NCBI GenBank assembly: GCA_963836355.1
Contig: CAWIJO010000023.1
Location: forward strand, 81,085-145,084
Direction of reading: 5' to 3'
Source of the DNA: Palsa-506 sp963836355
GTDB taxonomy: Bacteria > Actinomycetota > Actinomycetes > Streptosporangiales > Streptosporangiaceae
DNA length: 64,000 nt
The notes below the pieces were generated by a model. The model ran no database searches. It saw nothing but the letters and a program-made list of their open reading frames with translations, and had not been told where the DNA came from. The number at the start of each line of letters is the position of its first letter. The stretch's first letter is position 1. Below, piece by piece: positions 61,483 through 64,000 of this stretch. A program made the translations under genes and the position numbers.

Positions 61483-61543
61483 TTCCTGACCTCGCCCTCG
61501 GGGTCCCCTCGGGGTCCCCTTGGGGTGGGGGTAAGGTCAGGAA
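61483..61543. repeat. 10-bp inverted repeat with internal GGGGTCCCC repeats
   Basis: TTCCTGACCT (61483-61492) pairs exactly with AGGTCAGGAA (61534-61543). The 41-base loop contains CTCGGGGTCCCCTCGGGGTC and CCCTTGGGG repeats that can fold on themselves. It lies ~400 bases upstream of the XRE gene's start, in the weakly coding stretch. Such compound structure could be a terminator, a plasmid-type origin element or a recombination site; nothing else here decides between them. Confidence 0.5.
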
Positions 61544-61688
61544 CGCTGTGTTACGCCCGCGAAGCACGGATAACACGCAATCGTACGAAGATCCGCCGCC
61601 CGTTCACAAGGGCTAGATTTAGCAGTCATGAAGAAGAGAGGAGCCAGTTGACCAGCTCAGCTCAATTTCTTTACGAAGAAAGCCAACT

Positions 61689-61892
61689 CTACTCAGCCTC
61701 AGCGGCCCGGATGGCTTCGGCTAGCTTATCGAGAGATAGCCAGTAACGACTATGGGTCTGGAGCAACGCGTCCCGCGACCGTGCCTCGAGCACTCCGATT
61801 TCGACGTCTGCCTCCCGACCACGATATTCATCTTCAGCTGCGAAGCGGGCACGTAGGGCCTCCCCTCGGGTCCACCTGAAAACGAAGGTCAT
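61689..61892 (-). CDS. Small helical protein, weak support
   Basis: A 67-residue frame with Glu/Ala/Arg-rich helix (VFRWTRGEALRARFAAEDEY, VLEARSRDALLQTHSRYWLS, DKLAEAIRAAEAE). The even, amphipathic helical pattern with a final WLSLDKLAEAI looks protein-like, but no ribosome site is obvious and no family is recognised. Confidence 0.4.
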   Translation of the reverse strand: MTFVFRWTRGEALRARFAAEDEYRGREADVEIGVLEARSRDALLQTHSRYWLSLDKLAEAIRAAEAE

Positions 61893-62547
61893 TCACGGTC
61901 ACTCGAGGTCTGACCAATAGCGGACTGACCTGCGGACGTGCACGTGGCGCCGTCCGAAACGATCTTCTAAGGAACCGGTCGCGGCTCAACGTCCGCCTCA
62001 CTACTCGCAGCGGGACTTACGGCAGGCAGAGGTGGCGGCCGCCTAGGGCTATTCAGAAGTCGTCACTGTGCTGGTTTTGGTAGTTGTGCCACGCGTCTCA
62101 CTGGTGGCACCATTGGAGGAGAGCGTGCCGTTTGCCGCTCAGGTCCTGTGCTTGGGGGGGTCCCATGATCAGGTGTCCGTCCTGTGACTTAGGCGCGAGG
62201 TCGGGTCTCGGCGAGAGTGTTCGGGGCCCTTGAGCCTCGCCGTGAGTTGCTATGCCGCGCGGGTTCCGCGTCGGCTTCGAATTTAGCCGGGGCGTCTTGG
62301 GATCCGTCCGTTTCGGTGACGACCAGATGCGGGCGCCGGCATCTGATGTGACGCAGTTCTTATGTCAAAACGGTGCGGTTGGCTTAGCCAGGCGCGCTAC
62401 TGATGCCGACGGTGAGCCTAGCGGTCGTTGCGGTCCACTCCAAGATCACGGGACAGGCCGGGTGCCGTTTTGTCCTCAGGGTGCATATCGATCAATTTCC
62501 GGCACGGAACCTAGCTTGAGCGCGCCCCCGCTGGAAGGAATTGCTGT

Positions 62548-63417
62548 ATGGCCGAACTTTCGATCTCTATCGCGCGGGACGAATTCCTGGGGCTAGGCGC
62601 ACTGGCGCTGATGGACAAGGCGGTGAATGGGGGTCCGAATGATATCGCCGTCACAGCGGGATTGCTGATGCGCGGCGCCTTAGCGGCAAGGCTGGATGAA
62701 CTCGGCCTTCCGTGGGCTCCTTCCCCGGAAACCGCGAGGAAGCGCGCAGCCGAAGCGGCGGAGCCAGATGGCGCCCTGCTTGCATTAATGAAAGACGACC
62801 GGGTGAGAAGGTACGTTCCTAGCGTCTTGGCGTTCACCGCTATGGTAGTGCTCTGGGGCGGCTACATCCAGCGATGGAAGTGGACCGGCTTCCAGGCGAG
62901 ACACCAGCTGTGGGACTGGCTTACACTCCTGCTGCTGCCAGTCGTCGTCGCCACTGTCCCCTTGTGGATCCAGCGCCGGGGGCACTTCAGCCGAGCCGGG
63001 CGGGTGACGTATTTGCTTGTCATCTCGGCTTTCGCTGGGTTGGTTGTGGCCGGCTACGGGATTCCCCTCTTCAAATGGACCGGCTTCCGCGACCAGAAGC
63101 TGTGGCAGTGGTTCGGCTTGCTCCTGATGCCGTTGGCGGTGGCCAGCGCGCCATTCTTGCCGTCGGCCGTCCGCTCGATACGTCCTTATCAGAAAGGTCT
63201 CATTGTTCTCGTTGCTCTCGGCTGGATCATCACCATCATCGGCGGCTATGCCTGGGGGTGGGCATGGACGGGTTACCAAGGATACACGCTCTGGGGCTGG
63301 CTGAAGCTGCTGCTGTTTCCATTAGTGGTTCCGATCATCGTGATCCCGGCAGCGCTCCAATTTATCTCGGGCAAACAATCCGCCCGGGAAGCCCGCGCGG
63401 TAGCTAAAGCACGGTGA
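62548..63417 (+). CDS. Membrane protein with three internal WTGF/LWxW repeats
   Basis: A 289-residue protein from ATG 62548 (GGAAGGA upstream). The first ~90 residues are soluble (ELSISIARDEFLGLGALALM; RGALAARLDELGLPW). The membrane part has three copies of one unit: KWTGFQARHQLWDWLTLLLL, KWTGFRDQKLWQWFGLLLMP and AWTGYQGYTLWGWLKLLLFP. Each copy is followed by a second helix (PVVVATVPLWIQ; PLAVASAPFL; PLVVPIIVIPA). It thus has six or more membrane segments with three-fold repeat. Short WTG(F/Y)...LW-D/W units are known from single-copy membrane anchors of bacterial conflict and signalling proteins; three in tandem is unusual. Confidence 0.8.
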   Translation: MAELSISIARDEFLGLGALALMDKAVNGGPNDIAVTAGLLMRGALAARLDELGLPWAPSPETARKRAAEAAEPDGALLALMKDDRVRRYVPSVLAFTAMVVLWGGYIQRWKWTGFQARHQLWDWLTLLLLPVVVATVPLWIQRRGHFSRAGRVTYLLVISAFAGLVVAGYGIPLFKWTGFRDQKLWQWFGLLLMPLAVASAPFLPSAVRSIRPYQKGLIVLVALGWIITIIGGYAWGWAWTGYQGYTLWGWLKLLLFPLVVPIIVIPAALQFISGKQSAREARAVAKAR

Positions 63418-63845
63418 GATTCGGACCGCGCAGGGCCCAATCCGGTCAGTTCGCGGCAGCCGCCGCAGAAGGCGACCAGCGCCATGCGTCACCCAGTCCC
63501 AAGTGGATCGCTCGTATTTGCAGTTCGCCCACATGCGTTTCCCACGCCGACGTACGTGCCACAGATGTGACCTGGGCGGCGGCCGTGAGCGAAATGCAGC
63601 GAACTGGGCACCTGCCGTGCTGCGACCAGCCACTTCGACCAGCCCGGCTGGCTCCGTAGGGAGCTGACATTCCCGCAGGCCACGGCGTTGCGTGGGGATT
63701 CTGAAAAGCCGCGGCCGGAAAGCCATCCAGCGCCCCAGCACGGCGGGGGATGCTGAGCCAGCCGACTAAGCGTGCCCGTTGCGTGCCCGATGGGTCGGTC
63801 AGTGGTCAGGTTTCGCGGGGTACTCACAGACAAGCCGTCAGCCCT

Positions 63846-63971
63846 CGCCGACGGCGGCGGCGGGATCTCGCGGGTCACCACTGGGCCCGTTACCGGTGCC
63901 GTGGGCAGTTGCTGATTTTCGATATAGGTCTGGATGTACTGGTTGACCTGCTGGTTGTGTGCGCCGTGCAC
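63846..63971 (-). pseudogene. N-terminal stub of a probable STAND/NB-ARC-type gene
   Basis: GTG 63971 is preceded by AAGGAG at good spacing. It opens HNQQVNQYIQTYIENQQ and LPTAPVTGPVVTREIPPPPS, a short leader often seen before the ATPase of actinomycete tetratricopeptide or NB-ARC proteins. After about 42 residues the frame loses this character, with no Walker motif before its stop near 63489. Only the start of a ~1,000-residue gene seems to remain, or the gene has been cut by a deletion. Confidence 0.4.
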
Positions 63972-64000
63972 GAACGTAACTCCTTACGCATGCTGGCACT

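Larger units (their letters stand above)
61075..62547. other. Long stretch of weakly coding DNA
   Basis: About 1.5 kb with lower GC than most of the window and only short frames. It includes a G-rich patch (61370-61400), an inverted repeat (61483-61543) and one plausible small minus-strand ORF (61689-61892). The rest, including 61900-62540, has no ORF with good start and composition, and no tRNA-like fold that I could find. It may be an old insertion site or decayed DNA. Confidence 0.4.

Noticed and set aside
62252..62596. A 114-codon plus-strand frame before the repeat-membrane gene
   Set aside because: No recognisable features, poor start, and it overlaps the well-supported start of the membrane protein gene.
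1..64000. tRNA, rRNA or tmRNA genes
   Set aside because: I looked for T-loop GTTCGA-type boxes with cloverleaf flanks and for rRNA motifs and found none. The hairpin at 40105-40135 is not a tRNA arm.
1..64000. Insertion sequences or transposases
   Set aside because: No open frame shows DDE, HUH or recombinase motifs, and no terminal repeats flank any gene set.

Overview
The window looks like chromosomal DNA of a high-GC actinomycete, most likely a Streptosporangiales- or Streptomyces-like relative. Third codon positions are strongly GC-biased and GTG starts are common. The regulator mix is typical of that group: SARP and LuxR giants, short and UTRA GntR proteins, XRE with small partner ORFs, SpoIIE-type PP2C, a stand-alone HATPase and a DUF574-type methyltransferase. 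I saw no tRNA, rRNA, CRISPR array or transposase, and no feature that fixes the species.

Layout. 1-9.7 kb, all minus: SARP/ATPase activator, SAM methyltransferase, a hydrolase-glycosyltransferase fusion and a LuxR/ATPase regulator (frameshifted, cut by the left edge). 9.9-16.7 kb: DUF1206 and DedA membrane proteins, a secreted-type phosphoesterase, and an ABC-2 permease coupled to a hydrolase-ABC ATPase fusion. 17-19.9 kb: a short GntR repressor with a perfect palindrome and a divergent 57-codon ORF, an MscS channel with an anchored P/S/T-rich protein, and a UTRA GntR regulator. 19.9-21.1 kb: a string of gene remnants (amino-acid permease, SIS, metallophosphoesterase, SLOG). 21-26.2 kb: HATPase, cytosine deaminase, a PucR remnant and a two-component system. 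26.3-29.9 kb: a five-gene redox operon (ferredoxin, NuoF-like flavoprotein, ferric-reductase-like membrane protein, ApbE, anchored Pro/Ala-rich protein). 30-35.5 kb: truncated PhyH, frameshifted DUF4326, a DrrAB-type transporter, and an ABC exporter. 36.3-39.9 kb: extracytoplasmic proteins (amidase, beta-helix, lysyl-oxidase-like). 40.5-50.5 kb: PP2C phosphatase, DUF574-type methyltransferase, then the most notable locus, a membrane TrkA-N/RyR protein followed by the bacterial RNA-repair pair Hen1 and Pnkp, then a PAP2 phosphatase. 50.5-58.9 kb: hydrolase, aldo/keto reductase, two unrecognised coupled genes, a decayed ABC pair, and two PH-domain membrane proteins. 59-64 kb: two tiny genes beside an XRE regulator, a 1.5-kb stretch with little coding, a membrane protein with three internal repeats, and the N-terminal stub of a probable STAND-type gene.

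A striking overall feature is decay. At least nine recognisable genes carry single-base (or similar) frameshifts, and several others are fused or deleted fragments. Many of the indels lie in short G or C runs, so sequencing or assembly error is a live alternative. This matters most for Hen1, because Pnkp beside it is intact.
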